The position numbers and the translations under genes were made by a program. DNA of 64,000 bases from CAVPHV01 sp963704825 (lineage in GTDB: Bacteria; Actinomycetota; Acidimicrobiia; Spongiisociales; UBA5794), in contig CAVPHV010000014.1 in NCBI GenBank assembly GCA_963704825.1, positions 248,001 through 312,000 of the forward strand. Reading direction: 5' to 3'. A model generated the notes under the pieces. The model saw nothing but the letters and a program-made list of their open reading frames with translations, made no database searches and was not told where the DNA came from. Each line of letters begins with the position of its first letter. The stretch's first letter is position 1. This document shows, piece by piece, positions 55,932 through 64,000 of this stretch.

Positions 55932-58799
55932 ATGATCAGCCCGCTCGCCGAGCTTTCGCCGGCCACCGACTTCATCCACCGCCACATCGGCCCTTCCGAT
56001 GCCGACGTTGCCGCCATGCTCGATGTTGTCGGCGCGGGCTCGCTCACCGAACTGATCGACCGGGCGGTGCCCGATACGATCCGAACCGAGACCGGGCTTG
56101 GGCTCGGTGAGCCGCTCTCCGAGCAAGAGGTGCTCGAGCAGATGCGCCGTTTGGCGGCCAAGAATCAGGTGTACACGTCGCTGATCGGGCAGGGCTACTC
56201 CGGCACCTACCTGCCGCCGGTGATCCAACGCAACCTGCTCGAGAACCCAGGGTGGTACACCGCCTACACGCCGTACCAACCTGAGATTTCGCAGGGCCGG
56301 CTCGAGGCCATCCTGAACTTCCAGACGATGGTTTCCGACCTCACCGGCATGGACCTCGCCAACTCGTCATTGCTCGACGAGGGCACGGCCGCCGCCGAGG
56401 CAATGGCGATGTGCCGCCGCCTCTCGGCCAGCGAGTCGAGCACGTTCTTCGTCGATGCCGATTGCCTTCCCCAGACGATCGAGGTCGTACTCACCAGAGC
56501 TGAACCGCTCGGGATCAAGGTGGTAGTTGGTGACCCGGACCGGGATCTGGTTGGGCTGGAACCGTACGCGGTTCTCCTCCAGTACCCCGGAAACAGCGGC
56601 CGGGTGCGCGACGATCGGGCGTTGATCGCCGGCCTCCGGGAGAACGGCGTGATGGTCGTGGCCGCCGCCGACCTGCTGGCGCTCGCTGTGCTCACCCCGC
56701 CGGGAGAAATCGGCGCCGACGTTGTCGTCGGTTCGGCGCAGCGATTCGGGGTACCGATGATGTTCGGCGGACCACATGCCGGGTACATGGCGACGCGGGA
56801 GGCTAGCAAGCGGACCCTGCCCGGGCGGCTCGTCGGCGTCTCACACGACACGAAGGGCCGCATGGCGTTGCGTCTGGCACTCCAGACTCGGGAGCAGCAC
56901 ATCCGCCGCGAGAAGGCGACGTCAAACATCTGTACGGCTCAGGTGCTTCTGGCCATCATCGCCGGCATGTACGGCGTGTGGCACGGCCCCGACGGCGTGC
57001 GCGCCATCGCCTCGCGGGTCACCCACCTGACCTCGGTGCTGGCGGCGGGCCTGCGTGCCGGTGGCGTCGAACTCGTCAACGACACGTGGTTCGACACGCT
57101 CACGCTGCGAGTCCCCGACCGGGCCGAAGAAGTCGTCGCCGCTGCCGAGGATCGGCGCATCAATCTGCGATTCGTTGACAACGACACTGTCGCCGTGTCG
57201 CTCGACCAGACGACAACCGTCGCAACACTCGACGCGGTCCTGGAGTCGTTTCTCGTCGACATTCGGGTGGCCGACATCGCCGGCGATGCGGCCGAGGGTT
57301 TGCCGCCGGAGTTGCGACGCACCTCTGAGTTCATGACCCACCCGGTGTTCCACAGCTATCGCAGCGAGACCGAGATGTTGCGATATCTGCGCCGTCTGCA
57401 AGACAAGGACATCGCCCTCGATCGTTCGATGATTCCGCTCGGTTCCTGCACGATGAAACTCAACGCCACGACCGAGATGCTTCCCATCACCTGGCCGGAG
57501 TTCAGCGATATCCATCCCTATGCACCGCTCGAGCAGGCGGCCGGATATCTCGAGCTGTTTGCCGAACTGGAACGCTGGCTGGCCGACATCACCGGCTACG
57601 ACGCAGTGTCGCTTCAGCCCAACTCCGGTGCTCAAGGCGAGTTCGCCGGACTGCTCGCCATCCGCGGCTACCACGCCAGCAGGGGCGAGGCGTATCGCAA
57701 CATCTGCCTCATCCCGGCCTCGGCGCACGGCACCAATCCGGCGTCGGCGTCGATGGCCGGCCTCGACGTCGTGGTCGTCGCCACCGACGAGCGGGGGAAC
57801 ATCGACGTTGCCGACCTGCGGGCCAAGGCCGAAGCCCACTCGCCGAATCTGGCAGCCCTCATGGTCACCTACCCGTCGACCCACGGCGTCTTCGAAGCCA
57901 CGATCACCGAAGTGTGCGACATCATCCACGAGCACGGTGGGCAGGTGTATCTCGATGGCGCCAACCTCAACGCCTTGGTCGGGCTGGCCAAGCCGGGGGA
58001 GTTTGGCAGCGACGTCTCGCATCTGAATCTGCACAAGACCTTCACCATTCCGCACGGCGGCGGGGGCCCCGGGGCCGGGCCGATCGGGGTGCTCGCCCAC
58101 CTCGAGCCGTTCCTTCCGGGACATCCCTTGGTTCACGACCAGCCGGGACCGCGCGATGGGGTCGGCGCGGTGGCATCGGCCCCGTGGGGGTCTGCCGGCA
58201 TCCTCCCGATCCCGTGGTCCTACATCAAGCTGATGGGCGAGCGGGGTCTGCGGCGCGCCACCGAGGTGGCGATCCTGTCGGCCAACTACATCGCGGCCCG
58301 GTTGCGGGGCCACTACGACGTGCTGTACGCGGGTGAGAACGGCATGGTCGCCCACGAGTGCATCATCGATGTGCGGCCCTTCAAGAACGACCACGGTGTC
58401 ACCGTCGACGATTTCGCCAAGCGACTCATCGACTACGGATTCCACGCCCCGACGATGTCATTCCCAGTCGCTGGGACGCTGATGATCGAGCCGACCGAGT
58501 CGGAGCCGAAGCACGAACTCGACCGCTTCTGCGACGCCATGATCGCAATCAAGGCCGAGGTCGATCAGATCGCCTCGGGCGAGATGGCCCTCGACGACAG
58601 CCCGCTGCACCACGCCCCCCACCCCGCTGAAGATGTGATCGCCGACGATTGGCCCCACGCCTATGGTCGAGAGGTAGCCGCCTATCCGGTGGATTCGCTG
58701 CGCCGCGACAAGTACTGGGTCCCGGTGAGTCGCATTGACGCCCGCTACGGCGACCGCAACGTCATGTGCGCCTGCCCCCCAATAGAAGCCTACGAGTAG
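55932..58799 (+). CDS. gcvP: Glycine dehydrogenase (decarboxylating), single-chain P-protein
   Basis: A 955-aa PLP enzyme of the glycine cleavage system that decarboxylates glycine and passes aminomethyl to lipoyl-GcvH. The N-half (ATDFIHRHIGPSDADVAAML ... QGRLEAILNFQTMVSDLTGM) and C-half are in one chain. PLP binds Lys702 in SHLNLHKTFTIPHGGGGPG. GSCTMKLNATTEM and SAHGTNPASASM are also conserved. The ATG at 55932 has GAGGAG about 10 nt upstream. gcvT, gcvH and lpd are not in the window. Confidence 0.97.
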   Translation: MISPLAELSPATDFIHRHIGPSDADVAAMLDVVGAGSLTELIDRAVPDTIRTETGLGLGEPLSEQEVLEQMRRLAAKNQVYTSLIGQGYSGTYLPPVIQRNLLENPGWYTAYTPYQPEISQGRLEAILNFQTMVSDLTGMDLANSSLLDEGTAAAEAMAMCRRLSASESSTFFVDADCLPQTIEVVLTRAEPLGIKVVVGDPDRDLVGLEPYAVLLQYPGNSGRVRDDRALIAGLRENGVMVVAAADLLALAVLTPPGEIGADVVVGSAQRFGVPMMFGGPHAGYMATREASKRTLPGRLVGVSHDTKGRMALRLALQTREQHIRREKATSNICTAQVLLAIIAGMYGVWHGPDGVRAIASRVTHLTSVLAAGLRAGGVELVNDTWFDTLTLRVPDRAEEVVAAAEDRRINLRFVDNDTVAVSLDQTTTVATLDAVLESFLVDIRVADIAGDAAEGLPPELRRTSEFMTHPVFHSYRSETEMLRYLRRLQDKDIALDRSMIPLGSCTMKLNATTEMLPITWPEFSDIHPYAPLEQAAGYLELFAELERWLADITGYDAVSLQPNSGAQGEFAGLLAIRGYHASRGEAYRNICLIPASAHGTNPASASMAGLDVVVVATDERGNIDVADLRAKAEAHSPNLAALMVTYPSTHGVFEATITEVCDIIHEHGGQVYLDGANLNALVGLAKPGEFGSDVSHLNLHKTFTIPHGGGGPGAGPIGVLAHLEPFLPGHPLVHDQPGPRDGVGAVASAPWGSAGILPIPWSYIKLMGERGLRRATEVAILSANYIAARLRGHYDVLYAGENGMVAHECIIDVRPFKNDHGVTVDDFAKRLIDYGFHAPTMSFPVAGTLMIEPTESEPKHELDRFCDAMIAIKAEVDQIASGEMALDDSPLHHAPHPAEDVIADDWPHAYGREVAAYPVDSLRRDKYWVPVSRIDARYGDRNVMCACPPIEAYE

Positions 58800-58800
58800 C

Positions 58801-58852
58801 GGGTTTTGGCGGACAATGGCGCAGGATGCTGCGCATATGTCCGCCAAAACCC
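58801..58852. repeat. 52-bp palindromic repeat / bidirectional terminator, copy 1
   Basis: GGGTTTTGGCGGACA (58801-58815) pairs with TGTCCGCCAAAACCC (58838-58852); an inner GCGCA/TGCGC stem is nested. It fills the gap between the convergent gcvP and FtsX-type permease genes, so it would end both transcripts. A near-identical element lies at 62589. Confidence 0.88.
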
Positions 58853-61233
58853 TAGATAGCGCGTTCGCGGACGACGGAGGCGACGTCGATGCGGTCGACG
58901 GAGCGGATGCCGGGCCACAGCGAGATGGCTGCCACCAGCAACATGAACAGGGCCGAGAACACGAGCGTGCTCCAGCGCATCTCGAGGCTGAATTGGAACA
59001 TGTCGCTCGAGTAGTAGCTCATGAATTGGGCCGCCACCAGGTACCCGACGATCAGTCCGGGAATGATGCCGATCAGGGTCAGCAGCATGTTCTCGCCCAT
59101 GATCAGCGCCGCGATCCGACGTCGCGGCATGCCATTGGCTCGCATGGTGGCGTACTCGGTCGATCGCTCGGCGACATTGACGGAGATCATGTTGAAGATG
59201 AGGGCGAAGGCCATGAGGCCCCCGAACACCAGCATCATCCCGATGAAGATGTAGAAGAAGCCGAGCAGGCTCTGGGCCAGGTCGTACAGCGCCCGCTGGT
59301 CGATCACGGCGGCGACTTCATCGAGGCGGTCGATCTCCGAGATGACCGCATCACGGTCCGCCGCCTCGTCGAACCGAGACGCCACCGTGGTGATGATCGG
59401 TTCGGCGAGCGCCTCGGCCGGAATGGGCGGGTCGGCGACCTGGAGCAACCGCTCGAGGTCGGCACGCTCCATGTAGACGGCGGTCCCCATCGGTTCGTCG
59501 ACGAACTCCACCAATGTCGTTGTGATGGAGGTGTCGAGGGTTGGAAACCAGAGGTCGATCAGGTCGCCTTCCGAAATGCCGAGCAGGTCTCCGAGGGCGA
59601 CACCACCGACGGCGCCGGTGCTCGGCAGAGTGCCCGATGTGCTGGCGAACCCGTGCATTTGCGTGTCGGGTCGGAAGGCCTGAAGTTGGGTCGCATACGT
59701 GTCGCCGTTGGCCCGCACCGAGACCTCGAGTGTGGCAATGTCCTCGGCCCGAGCCACGCCGGGAACGGCGGACACGGAGCCAACTTGCTCGATGCCGACC
59801 GGGACCGCCAGCACTGAGGAAGCGTCCTCGAGGACGACTTCGTTGAACTGGCGATTGATGAGCACGCCGACCGTGTCGATCATGCCCCACGACGCCAGAA
59901 TCAGTACCAGGGCAAGCATGACACCGATCACGGTGGAGAGGCTGCGCCGCTTGTCACGGCCGATCCCGCGCAGCACCATTCGCCACCGCACGGGCGCTCG
60001 ACGCAGGGGAGGCATGACCCGCTCGAAGAGGCTCAGCCGCCCGTCTTCGACTTTGACGTCGCCACGCATCGCCTCGGCGGGGCTCATTCGAAATGCCGAC
60101 CGGGCGGGCAGGTACGCGGCGAGGAGCCCGGTAACGAGTCCGAACAACGGACCGACCACCAGTGTCACCCAGTGGAGCTCCCGCACGGTATCTGGGATGC
60201 CGAGTTCCTTGGTGTAGGCGCCGCTGAGCGCAAAGCCGGCCAGCACTCCGAGGACTGCACCAATCACGGCGCCGATGATGCCGAGGAGGATCCCGTAGGA
60301 GAGATAGTGGCGAGTGAGAAGCTTGCGGCTCACTCCCGAGGCGCGCAACGCACCGATCTGTGGTCGCTGGGACAGCACCAGACGGGTCAGGAGTATGAAG
60401 GCTGCCATCCCCGCGGCGACCAGGAAGAGGGCAGGGAAGGCGATGGCGAGCTGTTGAAAACCGTCAACGTCCAGCTGCAGAGCCGCGTTCGATGGTTCCT
60501 CGGCCTGGGTCAAGACGTCGGCCGCTCCGGCGGCGTTGGCTGCATCGGACACCGCGACGTCGGTGGCTTCCCGGTCGGCTTCGGTGTCATACAGGAACAG
60601 GGCCTGCTCGGCCACGGCGTTGGACGGGAAGGGGGCAAGGAGGTCAACCGGGACGAAGGCAACGCCAAACGTCCCCGGGGCGCTGAACACTTCCTGCCGG
60701 CTCTTGGCCGGCCAGAGATACTCGGGAGAAACGGCGACGCCGATGACCTCGACGGCAACCCACTCGCTACCGGTGAAGATCTCCACCGTGCTACCCGGAG
60801 CCAGGTCGTGGTCGTTGGCGAAATGGGACTCGACCACGATGCCGTTGGGCCGACCGGGATCGAGGTAGTCGCCCTCGATCACGTCGATTCTGTTGATCTC
60901 GGGCTGCCCGCCGGCCGGCATCCCGACGGCGCGGCCGCTGAGCACGCTGTCGCCGACCCGGAATGGGAGGTCGACCTGGCGTCGCACCTCCACGGCGGCA
61001 ACACCGGAGGTGGCCTGGGCCGCCGTTGCGAAGCCGGCGTCGGCCCCGGTCACCGTCATGTCGGCGAAGTGGAGACGGTCGTAGGTCCCCTGGTACGAGG
61101 ACTCCAAGTTGAGATAGGCGTCGTAGCTGGCCGCGAACATCATCACGCCGAGCGTGATCGTCACGGCCACCGCAAAGAACTGCCAGCGACGCTCGCGGAA
61201 GTCGCGCCGCCGCTTGACGTCGAGCATGCTCAC
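58852..61233 (-). CDS. FtsX/MacB-type ABC transporter permease
   Basis: A 793-aa protein with two FtsX-like modules. An N-terminal helix (about residues 20-38) leads into a large external domain (about 40-260), a three-helix bundle (about 265-380), another helix (about 425-450), a second external domain and a last three-helix bundle (about 670-790). Such proteins couple ATP hydrolysis to extrusion or lipoprotein transport, not classical translocation. GTG at 61233 (or ATG 61227) overlaps the ATPase stop, so the two are translated together. Confidence 0.9.
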   Translation of the reverse strand: MSMLDVKRRRDFRERRWQFFAVAVTITLGVMMFAASYDAYLNLESSYQGTYDRLHFADMTVTGADAGFATAAQATSGVAAVEVRRQVDLPFRVGDSVLSGRAVGMPAGGQPEINRIDVIEGDYLDPGRPNGIVVESHFANDHDLAPGSTVEIFTGSEWVAVEVIGVAVSPEYLWPAKSRQEVFSAPGTFGVAFVPVDLLAPFPSNAVAEQALFLYDTEADREATDVAVSDAANAAGAADVLTQAEEPSNAALQLDVDGFQQLAIAFPALFLVAAGMAAFILLTRLVLSQRPQIGALRASGVSRKLLTRHYLSYGILLGIIGAVIGAVLGVLAGFALSGAYTKELGIPDTVRELHWVTLVVGPLFGLVTGLLAAYLPARSAFRMSPAEAMRGDVKVEDGRLSLFERVMPPLRRAPVRWRMVLRGIGRDKRRSLSTVIGVMLALVLILASWGMIDTVGVLINRQFNEVVLEDASSVLAVPVGIEQVGSVSAVPGVARAEDIATLEVSVRANGDTYATQLQAFRPDTQMHGFASTSGTLPSTGAVGGVALGDLLGISEGDLIDLWFPTLDTSITTTLVEFVDEPMGTAVYMERADLERLLQVADPPIPAEALAEPIITTVASRFDEAADRDAVISEIDRLDEVAAVIDQRALYDLAQSLLGFFYIFIGMMLVFGGLMAFALIFNMISVNVAERSTEYATMRANGMPRRRIAALIMGENMLLTLIGIIPGLIVGYLVAAQFMSYYSSDMFQFSLEMRWSTLVFSALFMLLVAAISLWPGIRSVDRIDVASVVRERAI

Positions 61234-61943
61234 CAGTCGAGCTCCATCACAGAGGAGGGCGAGGGATTGACGGCGTCGTCGACGACCTCACCGTCGCGCA
61301 ACCGGATGACACGATCGGCCATCTTTGCGATCTCCGAGTTGTGGGTCACGAGGAACACACTGCGTTTCCCATCGACGGTGGTGTCGCGGAGCTGGCCGAG
61401 GATCTGACGTCCCGTGGCGACGTCGAGAGCGCCGGTTGGCTCATCGCACAACAGCAGCGGCGGGTTCTTGACCATCCCACGGGCGATCGCCACCCGCTGC
61501 TGCTCGCCCCCGGACAGCTGCGAAGGGAAGTGGTCGAGTCGGTTGGTCAATCCAACGTCGTCGAGAACCCGTTCGGTGCGCGGGCCGGCATCGGGGCCGG
61601 TCAGCTCGGCGATGAGTTCGACGTTTTCGCGGGCGGTCAATGTGGGCACCAGGTTGTAGAACTGAAAGACAAACCCGACGGCGTCCAACCTCAACTGCTG
61701 CCGGCCGTCTTCGTCCAGCCCGCTGAGAGCAACCCCGTCGGCGTGAATCTCGCCGCCGGTTGGGGGCTCCAGGGCACCGATCAGGTTGAGCAGGGTCGTC
61801 TTGCCGGAGCCAGATGGCCCGAGCAGCACGACAAACTCGCCCGGTCCGACCTCGAACGAGACGTTGCGGAGGGCGTGAACGGCGGTTTCGCCCTCCCCGT
61901 AGGTCTTGGTGAGGTCCGTTGCTTTCACGGCCGGGGTCGACAT
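61230..61943 (-). CDS. MacB/LolD-type ABC transporter ATP-binding protein
   Basis: A 237-aa ATPase: Walker A GPSGSGKTT, Q-loop FVFQFYNLVP, signature LSGGEQQR and Walker B LLLCDEPTGALDV. The FQFYNLxPxLTARENV pattern is typical of the MacB/LolD branch. It powers the FtsX-type permease just downstream (overlapping stop and start). The ATG at 61943 has GGAG upstream. Divergent to a TetR gene 63 bp away, probably its regulator. Confidence 0.94.
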   Translation of the reverse strand: MSTPAVKATDLTKTYGEGETAVHALRNVSFEVGPGEFVVLLGPSGSGKTTLLNLIGALEPPTGGEIHADGVALSGLDEDGRQQLRLDAVGFVFQFYNLVPTLTARENVELIAELTGPDAGPRTERVLDDVGLTNRLDHFPSQLSGGEQQRVAIARGMVKNPPLLLCDEPTGALDVATGRQILGQLRDTTVDGKRSVFLVTHNSEIAKMADRVIRLRDGEVVDDAVNPSPSSVMELDW

Positions 61944-61959
61944 CGCTCCATCTCCGAAC

Positions 61960-61987
61960 TGATAGTCACTCGCAAATGATAGTCACT
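61960..61987. promoter_or_regulatory. Direct repeat TGATAGTCACT in the divergent TetR/ABC promoter
   Basis: TGATAGTCACT occurs at 61960-61970 and 61977-61987, 17 bp apart. A minus-strand TATCAT (61976-61981) could be the -10 box of the ABC operon and lies inside it. TATGAT (61993-61998) could serve the tetR gene. The repeats are likely binding sites for the adjacent TetR protein. Confidence 0.6.
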
Positions 61988-62006
61988 GTCAGTATGATGT
62001 CGAATC

Positions 62007-62588
62007 ATGGCCAAGCATGTCGCCACGTTGCGGGAACTGAAGCAAGCCGCTGCCATGGGGCGCATCCAGGATGCCGCCTACGAACTGCTCGTGACCGAAG
62101 GCTATGAGGCCACCAAAGTCACCGATATTGCAGCAGTTGCGGAAGTCTCGCCGAGCAGCGTCTACCGCTACTTCGGCACGAAGGACGGCGTCTTCTTGTG
62201 GGATCCGCTCGAAGGTCCGTTTATGGACCTGCTCGAGGCGAACCTCGAGGAATTCCCGCCGATGGAGGCAGTGGAGCGAGCATTCCTCGGGCTGGTCGTC
62301 GACCTCGAACCCGAGAACGAGGAATTGTTGCGGAAGCGCACCCTGCTGCTGCTGGCGATACCGCAGTTGCGTGAGGCGATGAGGGCGATGATGAGCGGGT
62401 TCGGCGATGAACTCGGCGGCGTGTTGCGTCGCGCCGGCGCCACCGGCATCGAGGCAAGCGTGGTCGCGGCGGCGACCGCGGCGGTGCTGATGGCCGGGGT
62501 CGAGCATTGGGCCCGCCCCGGATCGAACGCCACGCTGGCCGAAGTCACCACGGAGGCCTTCCGCTCACTCGAGGTCGCCTCCGGCTGA
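62007..62588 (+). CDS. TetR family transcriptional regulator
   Basis: A 193-aa TetR protein. The helix-turn-helix is around residues 34-58 (ATKVTDIAAVAEVSPSSVYRYF, GTKDGVF), followed by a helical ligand domain. The ATG at 62007 lies 8 nt after a TATGAT box. It is divergent from the MacB-type system, which it probably controls together with itself. Ligand unknown. Confidence 0.9.
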   Translation: MAKHVATLRELKQAAAMGRIQDAAYELLVTEGYEATKVTDIAAVAEVSPSSVYRYFGTKDGVFLWDPLEGPFMDLLEANLEEFPPMEAVERAFLGLVVDLEPENEELLRKRTLLLLAIPQLREAMRAMMSGFGDELGGVLRRAGATGIEASVVAAATAAVLMAGVEHWARPGSNATLAEVTTEAFRSLEVASG

Positions 62589-62644
62589 GAGGGTTTTGGC
62601 GGACAATGCCGCAGCATGCTGCGCATATGTCCGCCAAAACCCTC
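62589..62644. repeat. 56-bp palindromic repeat / bidirectional terminator, copy 2
   Basis: GAGGGTTTTGGCGGACA (62589-62605) pairs with TGTCCGCCAAAACCCTC (62628-62644). The loop holds GCAGCATGCTGC. It again sits exactly between two convergent genes (tetR and the MFS transporter), and differs from copy 1 at only a few central bases. Confidence 0.88.
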
Positions 62645-62649
62645 GCTGC

Positions 62650-63840
62650 CTACGCGGTGGGGGCCGGGACGTCCTCGGCCTGGTCTTCGTAGTCGTAGCG
62701 GCGGTCCCAGCGCCAGTAGATCACTGTGGATACGGCCATCACGACGGCGGCGAAGCCGTACATGGCGGGGTAGCCGGACACGCTGATGATCACACCGAGC
62801 ATCGGACCGCCGACCAGCACCCCGATGTCGAACAGGGCGGTGAAGAAGGCGAGGGTCGAGCCGCGGTCGGCGTCGGGAGATCGGGTCACGGTGAACCCAA
62901 ACAGGATGGGGAAGGCGTAGCCATGCCCCGCCCCGCACAGCACGCCCGCCACGGCAACGTCGAGCGGTGTCTGTACCCGCGCCAGGAGGACAAACCCGAC
63001 CGCAATGGCAATCAGCGCCGGAAACAACACCTTCTTCTCCCCAACCCGCGCCGGTAGCCAGGCGAAGGCCAGCCGCAACGCGATGGCAGTGCCGGCATAG
63101 AACCCGAAGAAGAGGCCGACGGACCCGATCCCGACGTCGTCGATGAAGGTCCGCAGGAAGGTGAAATACCCGGTCAGCACAAACGAGAAGAACCCGACGA
63201 TGAACCAGATCGGCATCAGGTCTGGACGGCGAATCGCAGCGAAGAACCCCTTCTTCTCTGCGTTGTCTCCGAGAGCCGGTGCTCGTTCCGGAAGCCACAC
63301 GGCGAACAGGATTGCGGCAAAGGCAAAGCCGGCCGCAGTCAGGAACAACTGGTCGAACCCACCGCGGGAAAGCACGATGTCGCCGAGCAGGCCACCGAAG
63401 GCGATGGGCAGCAGACCGGACACGCCGAACAACGCCAGGCCCTCGGTGCGGCGCGATTCGGGGACGACGTCGGCGCCGTAGGTGAACAGTGAGGTGAACA
63501 GGCTCGCCTCAGAGATCCCGTGGATGATGCGCACGATGTAGATCCATGGCCCGAGCGACGACACGGTCAGGTAGAGCAGGATCGCTCCGAAGTTGACGAC
63601 TGTCCCGACCAAGATCACCGGGCGGCGCCCCTTGCTGTCCATGATCGTGCCGATGGCCGGGCGGGCCAGGATCGACGAGATTGCCGTGACTCCGATGATC
63701 ACTCCGATCAGGACCTCATTTGCGCCAAGCTCTTCGAGATAACGCGGGAGGTGAATGAACAAGAAGAACGACATGCCCTGGACCAGGTTGGTCAGGGACA
63801 CCAGGATGAAGGGGCGGGTGAAGAGTCGCTCGCGGGCCAC
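62650..63840 (-). CDS. MFS transporter
   Basis: A 396-aa permease with twelve hydrophobic helices in two halves. The loop after helix 2 has RPAIGTIMDSKGRRPVILVG, the major-facilitator signature; a central cytosolic loop (APALGDNAEKKGFFAAIRRPD) divides the halves. It may export a drug or metabolite; no substrate is indicated. The GTG at 63840 lies 6 nt after a TAGCCT box (63847-63852 on minus), which indicates a leaderless mRNA. Confidence 0.88.
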   Translation of the reverse strand: MARERLFTRPFILVSLTNLVQGMSFFLFIHLPRYLEELGANEVLIGVIIGVTAISSILARPAIGTIMDSKGRRPVILVGTVVNFGAILLYLTVSSLGPWIYIVRIIHGISEASLFTSLFTYGADVVPESRRTEGLALFGVSGLLPIAFGGLLGDIVLSRGGFDQLFLTAAGFAFAAILFAVWLPERAPALGDNAEKKGFFAAIRRPDLMPIWFIVGFFSFVLTGYFTFLRTFIDDVGIGSVGLFFGFYAGTAIALRLAFAWLPARVGEKKVLFPALIAIAVGFVLLARVQTPLDVAVAGVLCGAGHGYAFPILFGFTVTRSPDADRGSTLAFFTALFDIGVLVGGPMLGVIISVSGYPAMYGFAAVVMAVSTVIYWRWDRRYDYEDQAEDVPAPTA

Positions 63841-63846
63841 TGCAAG

Positions 63847-63852
63847 AGGCTA
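63847..63852 (-). promoter_or_regulatory. -10 box (TAGCCT on minus) of the MFS transporter gene
   Basis: TAGCCT on minus, 6 nt before the GTG at 63840. A TAGCGT box for the divergent ABC gene lies at 63880-63885. Confidence 0.5.
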
Positions 63853-63894
63853 CCGGCACGGCGGTGCCCCCGAGTTCGCTAGCGTCTCGGCTCG

Positions 63895-64000
63895 ATGAGT
63901 GAACCTGCCGCCACCGAAGTCGTCGCCCTCGAAGGCGTCGCCGTGTTTCGGGAGGGACGCCGATTGCTCGACGGCGTCGACTGGGCCGTCAACAGTCATG
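63895..64000 (+). CDS. ABC transporter ATP-binding protein, N-terminal fragment
   Basis: Only 35 codons are inside the window. The translation MSEPAATEVVALEGVAVFRE, GRRLLDGVDWAVNS is the first strand pair of an ABC ATPase, just before the Walker A. The ATG at 63895 lies 9 nt after a TAGCGT box. Subfamily cannot be told. Confidence 0.7.
   Translation, partial: MSEPAATEVVALEGVAVFREGRRLLDGVDWAVNSH

Overview
The window is dense, high-G+C DNA with short intergenic gaps and looks like a chromosomal segment of an actinobacterium, plausibly from the Acidimicrobiia or a related uncultured lineage. The reasons are a dnaK-grpE-dnaJ-hspR operon of actinobacterial type, an LPxTG-type sorting signal, PadR and TetR regulators, many GTG starts, and many genes whose start codon lies 6-8 nt after a TAnnnT -10 box (leaderless transcripts). 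The taxonomic placement is inference. I recognised no tRNA, rRNA, CRISPR array, prophage or insertion sequence.

Layout. 1-6.6 kb: the start of purA (minus), a TetR regulator, an M20 amidohydrolase, an AhpD-like protein, an alpha/beta hydrolase, a peptidase-S51-like protein fused to a CysRS-like tail, and two tandem lgt genes, the first degenerate. 6.7-8.9 kb: a minus-strand PadR / helical-domain-NfeD / SPFH (stomatin) module. 9.2-23.3 kb: one giant gene (about 4,700 aa) for a DUF11-repeat surface protein ending in LPHTG, a hydrophobic segment and Arg residues; it contains a 1,197-bp near-exact tandem duplication. 23.4-27.7 kb: a TetR-controlled heterodimeric ABC exporter, followed in frame by an orphan second sorting signal. 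27.9-30.5 kb: clpB. 30.7-36.0 kb: small membrane proteins, an EamA transporter, an archease-like protein, mscL, an interrupted DUF427 gene and a divergent pair of uncharacterised genes. 36.1-43.7 kb: an M24 peptidase and a complete peptide ABC importer operon. 43.7-47.6 kb: hspR, dnaJ, grpE and dnaK. 48-51.2 kb: an OmpA/BON-like protein, a membrane-anchored HhH protein and a DUF4388 protein. 51.2-54.4 kb: type II NADH dehydrogenase, rtcB and a frameshifted archease. 54.4-58.8 kb: a frameshifted arginase-family gene, a DUF1905 protein, and a tandem glycine riboswitch ahead of gcvP. 58.8-64 kb: a MacB-like ABC system with a divergent TetR, an MFS transporter and the start of another ABC ATPase.

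How the parts fit. HspR probably controls the chaperone operon and perhaps clpB. The lgt products lipidate exported proteins such as the peptide-binding lipoprotein. The giant protein should be cell-wall anchored by a sortase encoded elsewhere. RtcB and archease form an RNA-ligation pair. The glycine riboswitch ties gcvP to glycine supply. Four loci (30.7, 34.1, 54.2 and 55.1 kb) carry frameshifts or an in-frame stop inside recognisable or continuous coding sequence; these are either real decay or sequencing error.
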